Positions 40,106 to 50,100 of a stretch of 64,000 nucleotides of DNA are shown here, piece by piece. This stretch comes from Otis tarda (taxonomy: Eukaryota > Chordata > Aves > Otidiformes > Otididae). Both the position numbers and the translations under genes were made by a program. Position 1 is the stretch's first letter. Every line of letters begins with the position of its first letter. Location of the stretch: contig CM048575.1 in the NCBI GenBank assembly GCA_026413225.1, positions 834,001 to 898,000 of the forward strand, in the 5' to 3' direction. A model generated the notes under the pieces. That model was not told where the DNA came from. It did not search any database and saw only the letters and a program-made list of their open reading frames with translations.

Positions 40106-41367
40106 CTAGCACGAGCATCTCTTCCGCTTCTCTTCCTTCTCTGGCGCCTGAGCCTTGAGCGGCACTGGCAGCGGGACGCTGCTCTTCACCCCGTCCCAGG
40201 CCTCGGTGGGAGCCAGCCGCCCCGTTTGCAGCGCCTGGTAGATGGCCAGCGTCAGCATCTGGAAAGCCTGGACCACGTTGCTGGCGTCCTTGGCCGAGGT
40301 CTCGATGTACTGCACCCCCAGCGACGCTGCCAGCTTCTCTGCCTCCCTCCTGCCCACCCGCCGCTGCCCTGCCAGGTCGCTCTTGTGTCCCACCAGCAAG
40401 AAAACGATGCGGAAGGGCTGGACCGTGTCTGTCACCTCCTGGTGCCACTGCCGGACGCTCTCGAAGGATGCGCGGTTCGTGAGGTCGAAAAGCAGCATCC
40501 CCCCCGCCGAGTTGCGGTAGTAGGAGCGAGTCACCGACCTGGGGCACAAGGAAAAACAGGGTGAGCGGCCCTCGGGGCTCCCCCCGTGCCGCCTTGGGCA
40601 GCATCTCTCCTGGCCGTGTCCTGCTCCTGGCACCCGGCGCGTTGCTCCCAAGCTACCATAGAAGCGAGGAGAATCATCCCTTTTCAGGCAGCTCTGTCCC
40701 TGCGTGGCCATCAAAGCTCATCTGTCCCCTGCAGCCATGTCCCCATGAGCTCTCCTGTCCCCAGCAGCCCGGCCGCAGCCCTGGCAGTGTGATGTGAAGG
40801 CTCCCTGCAGCCGAGCTGAAAGCCACTTTGCCCAGCTCCCAGCCTCTTCCCCCAGCTGGTGGGGCAGAGAGGTGCGGGGTGGGGTACCTGTACCCTCTTT
40901 GGAGCGGGAGCCAGGGCTCCTTTCCCTGGGGAACACCCTTGGCTTTGTCTCATCTGGGCCCCTGCAGCCTGCGCAGTGCTGGGCATCATGGTTCCCACCA
41001 GCACAGGGACTGGTGGGAGCACAGCCAGGATCCCCCTGCCCCCCAGATCAGGACCACAACATCCCACCAGGACCCCAAATCTTGGGGGGGAGGCGGGGGG
41101 AGGGGGGCCACACTCAGCTCCATCACCCTCCCCACGCCATGGCTGGACCCACCTGAACCGCTCCTGCCCGGCCGTATCCCAGAACTGCAACTTCACCCTC
41201 AGCCCCGGCTCCAGCTCCACGAACTGGACGTAGAAATCCACCCCCACCGTCTGGTTGACGGCATCCAGGAAGATGCCCTCGGTGTAGCGCCGCAGCAGTG
41301 ACGACTTCCCCACCGTCGAGTCCCCCAACATGATCACCCGGAACTGGTACTGCCACCGCGGCTCCAT
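40106..41367 (-). CDS. RAB39-like small GTPase (tandem paralog of RAB42)
   Basis: Membrane-trafficking Rab GTPase. Two exons, 41153-41367 and 40106-40538, join inside the Arg codon after the G3 box to give 215 residues. Motifs are the P-loop GDSTVGKS, switch I TVGVDF, G3 DTAGQERF, G4 GHKSDL in place of NKxD (as in RAB39/42), G5 ETSAKD, and a C-terminal Cys-Ser-Cys for double geranylgeranylation. The QPFRIVFLLVGHK segment and the GDSTVGKS loop match RAB39A/B better than RAB42. The start MEPRWQYQFRV is chosen over an in-frame upstream ATG because RAB39 proteins start METIWIYQFR. An ATTAAA on the minus strand (39985-39990) gives a short 3'UTR. It might be annotated as RAB42-like or RAB39-like elsewhere. 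Confidence 0.9.
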
Positions 41368-41867
41368 CGGCACCACTGCTGCCTGCCGGGACCCGCTGGG
41401 TGCATGTATGGGCAGGCAGCGCCCGGAGCCTCGGCTCCTCCACCCAAGGAGGCGTTCCCGCTCCACCGTGGGTGCTGGGTGGCCCCTTTTCCTCCCTTTT
41501 TGCCTTGGCTCCATCCAGTTGGAAGCACTCCGCGGGTGCCTGGGCCCCCATTTTTCCCAGGGGGTGGCCCTGGCACAGGAGACTTGGGGGGGTTACTACC
41601 CCACTAGCGACTCCTGCCAAAAGCAGAGCATCCCCTATGTCACGGGTTGGGCACAGCAGTGTGGCCCTGCCGGGGGTCCTGCACTCGGCCCAGCCTTTAT
41701 TTAGTGTGGAAAAGCCTCAGGTTTATTAAAAACACTCTGGCAGGGGAGCATTAATTTTTTCCAGAGCCCCCAAATCAGGCTTGAAATAACACAAGCCCAG
41801 GTGGGGACGCAGGGTGGGGAGAGAAACCCCCACGGGTGGAGGGTCCCGCATGTCCCCCCCATCCCCG

Positions 41868-43182
41868 TCAGCACTGGCAGCGCTCCCGGGGCTCCCCCTG
41901 TGCTGGGGGCTGGCGGCAGCTCTGGCTGGGGATGAGCCTGACGCCCTCGCAGCCCCTGTGAGGGGCGAGGGCCCCCTGACCCAGCGCCTGCTGGATGCTC
42001 CCCGCCAGCGTCTGGAAGGCCAGCTCCACGTTGAAGTTACTGCGGGCCGAGGTCTCCACGAAGGCCATGCCCAGCGCGGCGGCCAGGTGCCCGGCCTCCT
42101 CCGCTGACACGGCTCGCTCGGCCACCAGGTCACACTTGTGTCCCACCAGGACAAAGGCAGGGGGCCGGTCCCCGGCGGCGTCGCGGTACCACTGGGGAAC
42201 GTGCTCGAAGGACGCACGGTTGGTGAGGTCGAACACCAGCAGCACCCCTGCTGCGCTCCGGTAGAAGGATCTGGTGATGGACCTGGGCACAATGGGGGAA
42301 AGGGATTTTGGGGGGCACCCCAGCACTCCCTGCACCCACTTTCCCGGGATGCGTCTCTGGGGACTTTTGGGTCCCAGCTGGAACCTCAGGAACAGGGAGG
42401 TGAACCCGGCCGCGACCATTTGCACCCTTTTCTGGAGGGCTCCAGAGACCGGCGGGGTTTTGCAGAGGCGCTCGGGGCTCCCTCCATCCTCCCCCGACCC
42501 CCCTCCTCCTGGGGATGGGGTAGCACCCACGGGTGGGTGCTGATGGGGCAGACACAGGGCACCCCCAAACTGACCCTGGGGTCCCAGGGATGGGGGCAGT
42601 GCGGGACCCCCGGCTCCAGCCGCAGCGCCCAGCTCTCCAGCCCTTCGCGCCCCCTTTGCGCCTCTTTCACGCGCCCAGGGGCTCCGGGCTGCAGCCTGAT
42701 GCAATCGGGAAGGAAACCACCCAGCCCCAGCACCGCAGGACCAGCACCCAGCCCTGCTGCCTTGGCTGCCCCCCAAAACCAGCTCAAGGTTTCACCGTCC
42801 CCTAAAGTGTCACCGTCCCAGTGAGCCACCGCTGCCTGTCCCTGTGCGCCCGGACAGGGACTTCATCCGCCCTGGGGTGCGGGGACAAGTGAGCAGGGTG
42901 CTGGGGTCCTGCCTGGGGCTGCGTCCTCTCCCCGCCTCACCTGAACCTCTCCTGGCCCGCCGTGTCCCAGAGCTGCAGCTTGGCCTTGCCGGCGGGCGGC
43001 AGCGGGACAGTGCGGCTGTAAAACTCCACACCGACGGTGGGGCAGGGGGTGGCCGTCCCCGCGCCCGGACCCTCGGCAAAGCAGCGCAGCAGCGACGACT
43101 TCCCCACCGCCGCATCCCCCAGCACGATGACGCGGAACTGGTAGTGTCCCTCGGGGTCGGGGTCCTGGGGGGGACTGGTCAT
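41868..43182 (-). CDS. RAB42: RAB42 small GTPase
   Basis: Rab GTPase, 218 residues from exons 42941-43182 and 41868-42282, the length I recall for human RAB42. The P-loop is GDAAVGKSS, followed by a Gly/Ala/Pro insertion before switch I (TVGVEF) where human RAB42 also has a Pro-rich insert. G3 is DTAGQERF, G4 GHKCDL, G5 ETSAR, and the C-terminus Cys-Gln-Cys as in human RAB42. The segments FYR..GVLLVFD.TNR.SFEH, GMAFVETS and IQQAL.QG also track human RAB42. In-frame upstream ATGs at 43191 and 43209 exist; 43182 is preferred for length. AATAAA copies at 41722-41727 and 41697-41702 (minus strand) end the transcript about 330 bases from the start of the RAB39-like gene. Confidence 0.93.
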
Positions 43183-44304
43183 GGTCCCCATGCCGGGGAC
43201 TGCGCACATGGAGGCCAGATTCACCGGCCTGGGCTGGCCGGATCCTGACGCGGCCGCGCTTTGCTGTGCTGGCGGGGCCAAGTCTCCACCCTTGTCCTCA
43301 CCCGGCAGCACCTTCCCTGGGGACAGGGACAGCTCTGGTCTCGCAGCCACCTGGGCAGACAAACAAACCCACCCGGGGAGGAGGGAGAAGCCTTGTCCTC
43401 AGGTGTCTGGGACGCTGTGTTTGGCATTGTCACATGCCAGGTCTGTCCCACTGCCTGGTTTTGGGGACAAAGACAGCCAGGCCGCAGACGTACGAACACG
43501 CTGCCGTAGAGGAGCTGGTGGCCCCCAGGAAGCCAAAATCCTGGAAGAGCCAAGAGGGACGAGCCCTGTGCCAAAGGGGCTCTTGAGTCCCCAACAGGAG
43601 AAGGGAAAAAGGGGCAGAGGCACCAACTCCGCGTCCCCAAGGAGAGAGGTGCTCTCTGCTAACAGCCCGCGTCACCCGCAGCCAGCACAGGGACTCTGCC
43701 ATCGCCCAGCGTGCAGACAGGGAACAGCAGACCCCTCAGGATGGCTCCGGGGCTGTTTGCACCCCCAATTCGCTCTGCACCGTGAGAAAGCGGGTGACTC
43801 AGGTCACCAGCAGAGGATGCTGGCTGCGGCGCGGCGCTGCCTCTGCCTGGGTGGGCGCCGTCCCACGCACATCTTGGATTCCCAGCTCCCACGCTGGAGG
43901 GGAAGCTCCAGCCCTGGGTCCTGCACTGGCTTGGGTGCGAGCAGGAAGGAAAAGGGAAAGACCTGCTCCTGATCCACACAGCTGCATGCAAGGGGCTTCG
44001 CACCAGCTCCCTCAGGCAGGGACTCAGTGTTATGAGGAGCAATAACTTACACAGGAAAAAAAATATAGCCAGGCACATGGATTTCCGGGAGAAAAGCACA
44101 TCCCAGTCACGGAGCAGCTGCCTGGAGACGCAGCCCACCAACACAGCCACAGCAGGACGGACAGAACCATTCTGTGAAGGGTGGCTAAGCTCGGGTGGGA
44201 GGAGTTGCTCAGATTTCCTGAGTTCAAGCCTCCCTCGGCCCGGGTAAGGGCAGTCAGGCACCACCCCAGGCCAACGCACCCCGAACACGAGCACAGGAGA
44301 CACC
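43183..44304. other. RAB42 upstream region
   Basis: Interval between the RAB42 start and the inferred 3' end of the snoRNA host gene. It must hold the RAB42 promoter. No TATA box, second gene or repeat was recognised. Confidence 0.5.
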
Positions 44305-44781
44305 GCAGGAGTTTCAAGTGATTGCTTTTATTCACCCTCAAAATATTTTACATCCAGACGCTCCGCCAAGCTCCTCTCCTGGCAAAGGGACCATTTTTCC
44401 ACACCGAGTGTTTAAACAGGAGCTGGAGCAGTCCCCGGAGCCAGAGATCCCTCTCCCCACGGTGCGGGTGAGTGGAGCACAGCAGGGCTTGTTCCCACCC
44501 GCGGGAGCTCGTGGCTCAGGAAAGAAGCCAGGATCCGGCTACAAAGAGCTCTGGTTTCCGGAGGAGACAGCTGGAAAAGAACGAAGCCTTGCACTGCAGC
44601 ACCAAAACCCTCGGGGACTGGCTCATCCCAGCTACACACCCTGCTTCCACCTGAAGAGGGGATAAAATACAGTCCAGCCTGAATGAAGAGCCTGAGTCAG
44701 CACCGCTTCAGACCTCACCCGCAGTAAGGGATTCCCTGCTCCTCCCTCTCCCCGCACCGCACGGTGATTTCAGCTTGGTCA

Positions 44782-44853
44782 CGCCTGGCCTCAGCCCCAT
44801 ATCCGCAGGACTCATCCAACAGTCTCCAGAGAGGAGTCATCACGGACCAGGCC
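44782..44853 (-). ncRNA. SNORD99: Box C/D snoRNA, SNORD99-like
   Basis: A 72-base C/D RNA in the last intron of the host gene. Box C GTGATGA is at 44837-44843 and box D CTGA at 44791-44794, enclosed by a 6-bp terminal stem GCCTGG/CCAGGC (44847-44852 with 44783-44788). The 13 bases upstream of box D complement CCCCATATCCGCA, which I recognise as conserved 28S rRNA sequence. The box D plus five rule points to the A after the four Cs. SNORD99 is remembered to guide a 28S adenosine 2'-O-methylation. The fold and guide are seen; the name is inferred. Confidence 0.82.
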
Positions 44854-45391
44854 GCACTCAGAGGGCCGGTGCGGTGCCACCAACCTCGCTGACGCGCTGC
44901 CCTAAAGAAAACCGCCTGCCTGATTAAAAACCTGACTAACGAAGCCGATCGTTCCCACCCACAAAGCCTGGATTAAGGACTGGCCACTTCAAGCACAGGG
45001 ACAGTCAGCTTGAGCTGGCCTTTGTTGTTCCAGACTGGTGAGATCGCACTCAATCATCTGGAATTACCCACAAAGGACACTCACGTGCTCCACGTCGCAG
45101 CCTCCCCGCGATTCACGCCCTAAGGAAAGCAAACTGAATCCCTTCACCGGGGACGGGGGCTCGGCCTTTTTTCATTAAGCGAGTAATTCCTGAAAAACAG
45201 GGCCACAGGTAAGTATCTGAAGCAGATGGGTCGCTGTACGCTAGGAATCAACACATCAAACCCAGAGCAAGCAAATCCCAGCCTGCAGGTCTCCACGGCT
45301 CCTCTGCCCTCTATGCCCAACAGCTATCCCTTCTCTTGCCCAGGGGGTTTCCCTCCCACCCCAGCCTTCCCGAAGGAGCAAGGCCAGCACA

Positions 45392-45526
45392 GACTGTCTT
45401 CCAACTGGCCCCTCTCAGAGCAGGACTGCCCCAGCAAAGAGGCCGAGACCAGTTTGAATTTTGTTTTTCCTCCTTTTTCGACCACAAGATCGGTATGCAG
45501 ATCTGATGGGAAAGGGATCTGGAGGG
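45392..45526 (-). ncRNA. SNORA61: H/ACA snoRNA, SNORA61-like
   Basis: A 135-base H/ACA RNA. The 5' hairpin closes with CCTCC/GGAGG and contains CCCTTTCCCATC and the GATCT...GGTCG segment remembered from human SNORA61. An A-rich hinge with a box H (AAAACA) follows. The 3' hairpin closes with AACTGG/CCAGTT and has an upper CCTCT/AGAGG stem. The ACA box lies three bases from the 3' end (ACAGTC). It would guide pseudouridylation in the nucleolus. It sits in a host intron between exons at 45566 and 45189. Confidence 0.82.
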
Positions 45527-46134
45527 ACAGGCTACAGAGCGCCGAGAAGGGCGTTACGTCCTCACCTCGGGTCTATCTGGCAGGCATGCCATCAGCTGAG
45601 CGAGCTCTGAAACACCAAACAACCCTGGAAAACATCACAAACACCCCCAACGTCAGCAGCAGCCTGCAGATTCACGAGTACGCATCACTCACACACCCCC
45701 ACCAGCACCCTTGCAAGAAGAAACACCCCAATTCCTGAAAATCTATAGGAGGGGCGAGTGACAGCAACAGGCAGAAGAGGCCCAGCAGTCAAAGACCTTC
45801 CCGTTGCTCTCGCATGCTGTTGGAGACCTGTGGCTACTGGAGGGAGCCGCAGCTCTTGGATAAACATGCAGAGACACCACTGAGCTCGCCTGGTGAAGCC
45901 TGCTACAGCTCCAGATGAATAATCTTCCTCACCCAAAACAGCAAAGACATATTCCGGGATGTTTTTGGCCACTTCCAGGACTGGGTAGCAGAGTGACCTG
46001 CCGGCTTTGGATCAGATCCGATTCCCAGTTCTGCCACTAGCCAGGCCCAGTGATGCTGGAGAGGGAAAATTCCCTTATCCCACCCATGATCTCAACAGAG
46101 CAAGAAATTAAGGCGAGTCTGCACTTCCTAACAC

Positions 46135-46275
46135 CCTTGTCTGCAGGGCCTAACACCAAGCATGAGCCCTGCAGAGGATCCGCAGCGCTGCAAACAAACC
46201 GTGCCTGCATTATCTGCTACCAGAGGGCAAGCAAACGCTGCTGCTTGCCACTCCGGCCAAGGGAGGCCGTGAAAG
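46135..46275 (-). ncRNA. Candidate H/ACA snoRNA in a host intron
   Basis: A strong 5' hairpin (CCGGAG-T-GGCAAGC with GCTTGCC-CTCTGG, 46220-46256) precedes a box H-like AGATAA (46210-46215). A 3' hairpin closed by TGCAGG/CCTGCA follows, with an inner AGCgCTGC/GCAGgGCT stem, then ACA three bases from the end (46135-46140). The order fits H/ACA RNAs hosted by SNHG12 (SNORA16A, SNORA44, SNORA66), but I cannot assign one. The 5' end and 5' pocket are uncertain. Confidence 0.45.
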
Positions 46276-46587
46276 CCACCAAATCCACTGCATAAGAGCC
46301 TGGAACACACACCTCACCTGCCCAGCACCACTGACCTGAGGCCGTCACCAGCAATCCCACGCGCTGGGATCACCTTCCATGCCAGGATGCTGCTGGGGAA
46401 GAATACAGTTTTGAGCTTCAAGCAGATGACAGAAAAACAATCTTAAAACAACCGAAAAGCCCGGATACCCACCACCTCCCACCTCTTCGTGCACAATTCA
46501 AACCCCAGGAAGCAGGCACTTGGGGTGGGTGCTCTGTTCTGGCGACAGCGCCCACACCCTGCCCCTCCCGGGCCATGTATTTTCCTG

Positions 46588-46720
46588 AAATGTTGCCAGA
46601 CAGTTACGGAGGCTCAAACTGAGGGCGACCGTCAAGGAAAAAGTCTCACTCTCGGCTCCTTTTTGACTGCATCTGCCACACCACCGAGACAGACACAGCT
46701 TCGATAGGGCCGGGCAGGCC
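46588..46720 (-). ncRNA. Weaker H/ACA snoRNA candidate, host intron 1
   Basis: A well-formed 3' hairpin has lower stem GCCgAGA/TCTGGC and upper stem ACGG...CTCA/TGAG...CCGT. An ACA box sits three bases from the end (46588-46593) and a box H-like AAAGGA (46657-46662) lies just before the hairpin. No convincing 5' hairpin was found, so the feature may be half an H/ACA RNA or chance. Confidence 0.28.
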
Positions 46721-47059
46721 CGCAGGGCTCCTCCGCCCAGCAGCCGCCTCTCCCAGGCTGGGTTCTTTAGCTCAGCCCGCTGCGGAGGCCGCTCACTCAC
46801 CCACGGCGGCCCCGCCATCTTCCCCGCACGCCGGGCCCGGCCTGGAAGGGAGGAAGGGAGCAAAGCCTCTCCACAGCCCGCCGCAGCGCCCCGAAACGCC
46901 GCCGCCCGGCCGCGCAGCCCGCAGCGCGCTGATGTGGCGGGCTCGAGCAAACGGAGAGCCCCGGGGGAGGGCGGATGGCGGCGGATTGTCCCCGCGCCGC
47001 GGCCCTCCAACACCACCGCTGCCGCCATTACAGGGAAAGACACACACGCCCCCGCGGTG

Positions 47060-47140
47060 GCCTTTTATAGGGCGGCAGCACGGGCACCGATTGGTTGTTA
47101 GGGCCTTCCCGCAGAGCCTTCTGGGAGGTGTAGTTCCCGC
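47060..47140 (-). promoter_or_regulatory. TATA and CCAAT promoter of the snoRNA host gene
   Basis: On the minus strand, in order: an ACTACA-nn-TCCCAG element resembling the ZNF143/SBS site (47121-47134), a CCAAT box (47090-47094) and TATAAAA (47063-47069). The TATA box lies 30 bases upstream of the CTTTCC start at 47039. A TATA box plus a pyrimidine start is typical of TOP genes. Confidence 0.75.
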
Positions 47141-50100
47141 CGCCTACAGCCCCCCAATCCTTCCATGCCGCCTCCCATGCCACCCTACCCCACCCCGTGC
47201 CACCCCACTCCCCAAACGCGATTCCCTCCTCCGACAGCAGCAGGGGAGGCAGGGGAAATCCCACCCCCAAGCAGCAAGACCACGTTTGGCACCCCCCCCC
47301 TCCCAACTTGAACTGGGGGTGAGCAGCACTCCCCCACCTCACCTACACAAGTCTCCAGTCAAGCTGCACCCCAGCGGTTGCTCTTCAAAAAGCTGAAGGC
47401 AGCAACCACGTTTTTCCTACTTCTTCTTCTCTTTTGGAAGGTGGGAGGGGAACGCCCCACCCTCAGGGAAGGGAAGTTTCGTTTCTTGGAGACAAAAGTC
47501 AATCTGCCAAAACAATACCTCCAACAGGTTCCTGGCTGGTGATCCATAATCAGTGGATTTAAAACAAGAACATCTGCCAAACAGTTGGAAGGGACTGCTG
47601 AAATTTCTGCAGGTACTGATGCTGAAGCCACAGCCACCGTGAGAAATCGAGTTGAAAAGCCCCAGACTGCCTCCTGCCCTTGAGCCCTGGAGAAAGCACA
47701 AAAAGGATACAGGAGAATAATAGTTAGTTTTTAATTTCTTCTGAGCAAAATTCACAGGGTTCGGGAATTGCCCTTTCAAGCTAGTAACCCCACCACAAAC
47801 GTGCCAGATTACCAACAAAATAAGCCCAGCACCTATTTAAAGTAGAAGTCAGGCTAGAAATGAGCCTCAAACCTTGCATGACCAAGCTCTTCTAAAAACA
47901 GCCCTTGCCAAAGCCGGCGGGGACAGGCTACAGGCATCTAGTCCCATCCTCCACCTCCTCCACAGATCTTGCAGTTGCTCTGCCAAATCACGAGGCATTC
48001 CCTGGGCAGTCTGAACGCTCCTTGGCGCAGCAACTCTGTGCAAAAGGAACCTAGAAACCTCCCTGTTAAATCCTAGGGCAGGACCGAAACTGGGAGTTCA
48101 GTGTAGCAAAAAAACCCCACCTCAAAAATTCTGACAACCTTGGTAAACATCCTGTGTTCGGGAAGAAAGCTAAATGGGGAGAATCTGCAAAGAGCAATAC
48201 CAAAAAACAATGGATGCTCAGTAGACCTCAGCCCATTGTGAGAAGATGGATGGAGAGAAGATAGAGCAGAGAAAATCCTGCTGCATGTCTTCAGTGCTCA
48301 ACCACATAGTCAGTGAAGTCCTGATGAAACCTCCCAGCATGGCCGGGAACCTCACATCAGTCTCTTCCGTAGCACAGAATGGGGAGCCAAACACTGGAAG
48401 AGGCTGCAATTCAGGGAGCCAATGCTAGAAGAAGTTGCAATTCCCACTGCCGGACAGGTGGGAGCAGACAACCCACAGGAAAACGCTCTGAAAAACCAAC
48501 AGTAAGGAAAAACAAGCATGAATTGGTGATGCAGGTGGGTTGCTGTGCCTGCGGTTCCTCAGGGGTCCTGCTTGCTGAGGGGACAAGACAAAGCCTGGCC
48601 ACATGCAGGTCAATCTACATTGCCTTACCTGTGTTACCTACCCTTGCTTTGACCCTGGACATCTTATAGCAGAAGCAGCATGATACAATCCAAGAAAAAC
48701 AGAGCAGTAACTCTTCTTACAAAACAGACTGCACTTGGTAAAACCATTTTGACTGGGAACAACAGCTATGAAAGAAAAGTGTAGTAACCTTAAAAAAAAA
48801 AGATACCCTCTGAAGAAATGCTCTAGCCAGGCAGAAGGATAAAGCGAGCTTTGTCAGAATGACATTTTCTGAACTAGCTGTATCGATTTCTAAAAGTAGC
48901 TAATGCATTTAAAATTCATACCCTATCCTTCCATAGAATTGATTTAATGTCTAAGCAAATCCAAGTCAAATCCCGAAACTGGTGTATCCAGTATGCTTTA
49001 CAAGATGCACTGGGAGATAGCAAGGCTGGAAGGTAAAAATTCCTCTCAGATCTTGTTCAGCAGAGGCTGGGGATTAGCAAGCGAGTAATGAGAATTTGAG
49101 TACGCAAAGATCAAACACCTCTGTTCCTTAAAAGGGATTCCAAGAGACATCTAAGGGTGTTCAGTGCTTCTTGGTGTGTGGGATATGAATCTGTCTCCTG
49201 AAACCAGTCCAAGCAACAGGAATTTTCTCTAGTTAGACACACATGGAAAACATAATCACCAGCCCCGTTAGACCCCTTGACCCACACACGGGGCTGCGCT
49301 GGTACAGACCCGCATCTGCTAAAGAAGTGGTTTCAGACTCCTCATCCCATTGGAAGCTGGTCGGAATTTCTCATAGGCCATCTTGCTTACTGTCAAGCTT
49401 TTAATTAAACAGATGCTAATGGCAACAGGGCACCCCGCAGCCTTGCAGCTTACGCTCTGGAAATCACTTCATGCCCAACAGGAATAATGCCCACGTCTTT
49501 CCAGCTCTGCAATTGGTGAAATATTTTTCACTCTCCAGAACTCAAACCATAATCCCAGAGTCCCTGCAATTTAGAGTAATCTAAATTGGATCATCACATC
49601 TTCAACAACTAACATAAAAATAGTAAGAATGTTTGAGTGGTTTTTGTAACTGCTAGTAAACATCGCATGCTGAAAGGCAGAACACTTCATAATCTCAACT
49701 GCAGATTTTGATGCCATTTTCAAGAATTACATAATCCCAGTGAGCTGTGATATCATCTGCCTTGGATTTCTTGCCTTTAGCACATAAAGACAAAAGCAGA
49801 ATCTACCTTACTACACGGAGTCCTTGTCTTTCATCTTGTGTTACACTAAATGGTAATTAATCAGAGCTTTTCCTGTAGCCATCCATGAGAAACAAAATCC
49901 CACACTGTTTAACTTGGATTCCAAAACACAGACCCTAAAAATCCAGGTGACCGGCTGTTTTGTAGTTCCACATAAAAGTCTCCCTTGTGCTGCAGATGCT
50001 GCAATAATGGCCAGGAGCTGAAAATGAACAGTAAGATGAATAAGTGATACTCAGGAAAAAAGCGCACAGAGATTAACAGCTCAGCAGAACATGGGCTGAG

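Larger units (their letters stand above)
44305..47039 (-). ncRNA. SNHG12: SNHG12-type snoRNA host gene (spliced, non-coding)
   Basis: Host transcript read leftward from a 5'TOP start (CTTTCC at 47039). Exons inferred from splice sites are 46801-47039 (GTGAGT donor), 46318-46392, 45566-45606, 45148-45189 or 45087-45189 (two possible donors) and a last exon 44305-44650 after a strong pyrimidine tract. An exon at about 45945-45991 is also possible. A minus-strand AATAAA lies at 44327-44332. No conserved protein frame runs through the exons. The introns contain SNORA61-like and SNORD99-like RNAs, both of which human SNHG12 hosts as I recall. The location beside TRNAU1AP agrees. Exon borders are the weak part. 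Confidence 0.72.

Noticed and set aside
45201-45220. Perfect plus-strand donor CAG|GTAAGTAT at 45209
   Set aside because: No matching acceptor, promoter or conserved exon was found on the plus strand, and all other evidence here is on the minus strand.
45685-45972. Minus-strand frame with a plausible-looking start (MAKNIPEYVF)
   Set aside because: It crosses a possible donor near 45945 and shows no known domain. At most, part of it is a host-gene exon.
46498-47043. 181-residue open frame over the SNHG12 first exon
   Set aside because: It runs through a clear GTGAGT donor, is Arg/Ala-rich as expected of CpG islands, and resembles no family I know. The splice and snoRNA evidence favour a non-coding host gene.
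47930-48090. Faint CR1-like stretch on the minus strand
   Set aside because: Only one short phrase resembles CR1; ordered matches as at 19238 or 58235 are missing.
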